From assembly GCF_020531985.1 (NCBI RefSeq), contig NZ_JAJAVQ010000006.1, positions 62,001 through 126,000 of the forward strand: a DNA stretch of 64,000 nt, written 5' to 3'. The notes under the pieces are model-generated. The model worked only from the letters and a program-made list of their open reading frames with translations, ran no database searches and was not told the DNA's origin. Position numbers and translations under genes: made by a program. This document shows, in pieces, positions 62,280-64,000 of the stretch. The number at the start of each line of letters is the position of its first letter. The stretch's first letter is position 1. This DNA is from Rheinheimera aquimaris (GTDB taxonomy: Bacteria > Pseudomonadota > Gammaproteobacteria > Enterobacterales > Alteromonadaceae).

Positions 62280-62747
62280 ATGTATCACATCCGCCCTTAT
62301 CAGATTGGTGAAGAGCCGCTTTTACGCGAACTGTTTTATCACACTGTACATAACGTAAATCAGCGCGACTATACGCTTGAGCAGCGTAATGCCTGGGCGC
62401 CGGATCGCTTCGATGCAAACACCTGGGCACTGCGTATTATGCAAAGTGAGCCCTTTGTTGCGCTGGATAATGACACTATTGTAGGGTTTGCCGATGTACA
62501 ACATGATGGCTATATCGACTTCTTCTTTTGTCATCACGCTTATCAGGGTAAAGGTGTAGGTAAAGCGCTGATGCAGCACATCATAAAAACCGGTCGTCGC
62601 TATGGTCTGAAACGCTTTTACGCCGACGTCAGTATAACGGCAAAGCCATTTTTTCAGCATTATGGCTTTGTTGTAGTGCGCCAACAGCAAAAAGAAGTGC
62701 GGGGTGTAGTGCTAACCAATTTTTTAATGGAAAAGCGCCAGGCCTAA
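62280..62747 (+). CDS. GNAT family N-acetyltransferase
   Basis: 155 aa single GNAT domain: MYHIRPYQIGEEPLLRELFY, VGFADVQHDGYIDFFFCHHA, the acetyl-CoA loop YQGKGVGKALMQHI, and FFQHYGFVVVRQQQ. It resembles the YafP-type acetyltransferases. The frame extends to 62238 within the fklB terminator; the ATG at 62280 has AGG 6 nt upstream. Substrate unknown. Confidence 0.88.
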   Translation: MYHIRPYQIGEEPLLRELFYHTVHNVNQRDYTLEQRNAWAPDRFDANTWALRIMQSEPFVALDNDTIVGFADVQHDGYIDFFFCHHAYQGKGVGKALMQHIIKTGRRYGLKRFYADVSITAKPFFQHYGFVVVRQQQKEVRGVVLTNFLMEKRQA

Positions 62748-62845
62748 ATGACTGCAAGTGGCGGCCACACTCGCAGCAATTTTCCCCTAATTTAAAACTC
62801 CTTCTATAGTTAAACACGGACAAAACATGCTGAAGGAGGCGGGCT

Positions 62846-63676
62846 ATGCTGTTGATAAAAAGATTCTCTGCGGTTTTTGCTATCTGTGGTTTTGTCATTC
62901 TGACAACAACCACCGCTATAGCGGCAGATAGCGGCAGTAAATATGATGTTGTCGGCATTACACTTGGTATGACTGTTGAAGATGCAAAGCAAAAACTGCG
63001 GGACTTCGGCATTGAAGAGCAGTCAATATACGAAACCCGTATGTCGTACAGTTATAGCGATGGCGTAAATCACAATTTCAAAACCGATGATTTTGTATAC
63101 CGGATTATTGGCGCGAATGAAGCTCGCTATAAAGATGGTAAGCAGTACAGTGACTCTATTACGCTGTATTTTTCGCCGCCTCCAGAGGGGGGACGGCTGG
63201 TTGGTTTGCAACGTCTGATGCTAAATGGCATTGATCCAGTTACGGGTGGCCAGTTTAAGCAAGCGGTTATTGATAAATATGGCGAGCCGACTGCCGCAAA
63301 CAGCAACACATTGAATTGGAAGTTTGGTAGCGGCAATAAAAACTGTCTGTCCGCCAGCCAGGATGGTACAGGGGTAGCGTTGCCTGACAGCAGTAAAAAT
63401 AAAAGCATCCTGGATATGGTTTTTCTGAAAAGATCAGGTCAGTACCGGCTGGATTTGTTCAGGGTAAGCCGGGTCAAAAATCTTGATGAGTGTGCCAATA
63501 TGCTGGAATTCAAGCTTACCGCTACAGATACCAAGCCAGCAAACAGTGTGACAACCACAATGATTGATATTCCATCTTGGGTGCAGGCTGAATTGGCCGC
63601 CGGAGCAGAAGTAGAAAGATTACGAAAAGTCGCTGTTGAAAAACGTGAAGGCAAGGGCAAAGTGCCGGCTCTTTGA
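62846..63676 (+). CDS. Secreted protein of unknown function
   Basis: 276 aa. A signal peptide (LLIKRFSAVFAICGFVILTT, cleavage near AIAAD), then YDVVGITLGMTVEDAKQKLR, a motif seen in many small periplasmic proteins that compare two halves of a fold; QAVIDKYGEPTAANSNTLNW recurs as a second similar element. Two Cys (KNCLSA, LDECANM) could form a disulfide. I do not recognise the family. The ribosome site AAGGAGG is very strong, so it is well expressed. It sits alone between a GNAT gene and the serine hydrolase. Confidence 0.8.
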   Translation: MLLIKRFSAVFAICGFVILTTTTAIAADSGSKYDVVGITLGMTVEDAKQKLRDFGIEEQSIYETRMSYSYSDGVNHNFKTDDFVYRIIGANEARYKDGKQYSDSITLYFSPPPEGGRLVGLQRLMLNGIDPVTGGQFKQAVIDKYGEPTAANSNTLNWKFGSGNKNCLSASQDGTGVALPDSSKNKSILDMVFLKRSGQYRLDLFRVSRVKNLDECANMLEFKLTATDTKPANSVTTTMIDIPSWVQAELAAGAEVERLRKVAVEKREGKGKVPAL

Positions 63677-63786
63677 ATGTTTGCTGTACTTTTACTTGTA
63701 AGAATACTTACAGCGCTGATGGAGTATCAGACGCGGTGGCTATTTGCTGCCACACCACTCAGCGTTAACCAAAGGATATTATTTCC

Positions 63787-64000
63787 ATGTTCGCTTTACA
63801 GACAAAAAACGCTTTTCTACTTATCTGTCTGCTGTTTGCCTGTTCGGCCAGTGCCGCTGAAACTGCTTACCGTCATGCAAATGAGACCATTGGTACTGTG
63901 CGCGAAGTATATGATGGCAAATTGTACCCCGATATTCAGGTAAATACGTTCCGTAATATCGATCGCTTATTTCCAAGCCGCACGGTTAAGCGCGGCAGTA
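63787..64000 (+). CDS. Probable secreted serine hydrolase (class C beta-lactamase-like), N-terminal part
   Basis: An open frame from the ATG at 63787 to the window edge (71 codons). Signal peptide FLLICLLFACSASAAETAYR; the mature start VREVYDGKLYPDIQVNTFRN then IDRLFPSRTVKRGS resembles the N-terminal region of class C-type serine hydrolases of Alteromonadales. The catalytic SxxK lies beyond the edge, so the call is tentative. AAAGGAT about 12 nt upstream. Confidence 0.55.
   Translation, partial: MFALQTKNAFLLICLLFACSASAAETAYRHANETIGTVREVYDGKLYPDIQVNTFRNIDRLFPSRTVKRGS

Noticed and set aside
63677-63943. 88-aa frame after the secreted protein
   Set aside because: It overlaps the ATG, signal peptide and family-like start of the serine hydrolase in another frame and resembles nothing.

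Overview
The window reads as a chromosomal segment of a Gram-negative gammaproteobacterium, probably an Alteromonadales-type aquatic bacterium close to Rheinheimera or Alishewanella. The class call rests on gene order and markers: hdfR next to maoP, smrB divergent from prmB-aroC-yfcL, fadI-fadJ, tesA divergent from ybbA-ybbP, and a full exosortase A (XrtA) exopolysaccharide locus. The genus is a guess; there is no rRNA gene in the window.

Positions 1-26301 hold one large XrtA/EPS locus. On the minus strand are a PrsT-like TPR lipoprotein (cut by the left edge), the UDP-ManNAc dehydrogenase wecC, and an exosortase A fused to an EpsI domain. Divergent from these is a tight plus-strand run of twelve genes (3802-17392). 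It encodes an orphan adenylate-forming ligase, three glycosyltransferases, two NodB deacetylases and a third deacetylase-like membrane protein, a hexapeptide acetyltransferase, an ATP-grasp ligase, an asparagine-synthetase-like protein, a FemAB/GNAT-like transferase and an O-antigen ligase/polymerase. Next come a Wzx-type flippase and the initiating sugar transferase (minus), then the export lipoprotein, chain-length protein, tyrosine autokinase and beta-barrel protein (plus), and the XrtA-locus AAA ATPase (minus). Together they can activate a sugar on undecaprenyl phosphate, build and decorate a repeat unit, flip, polymerise and export it. The decoration cassette is the least described part. 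No PEP-CTERM substrate protein is visible in the window.

Positions 26565-27022 form a tRNA operon (Ala-GGC plus three identical Glu-TTC) behind a near-consensus sigma-70 promoter. From 27110 to 38049 there are tesA/ybbA/ybbP, a TIGR01777 epimerase, a folX broken by a one-base homopolymer insertion, a PhoPQ-like two-component system with a PepSY protein, a ComEA-like protein, an EAL-HDOD protein and putP, which is preceded by three inverted repeats.

Positions 38237-45061 are a Bat (aerotolerance-type) operon: moxR, DUF58, DUF4381, batA, a batB/batC fusion and batD. Then come fadI-fadJ behind a perfect FadR-like palindrome, a small membrane ORF, hdfR, maoP, a PAS-GGDEF-EAL protein, a large pitrilysin-like peptidase, sixA, smrB, prmB-aroC-MFS-NAD kinase-like-yfcL, fklB, a GNAT acetyltransferase, an unknown secreted protein, and the start of a probable serine hydrolase cut by the right edge.

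Coding starts were moved from the longest open frame wherever a Shine-Dalgarno sequence, a family N-terminus or a stop/start overlap argued for a shorter protein. All family calls are from reading the translated sequence; no database search was run.
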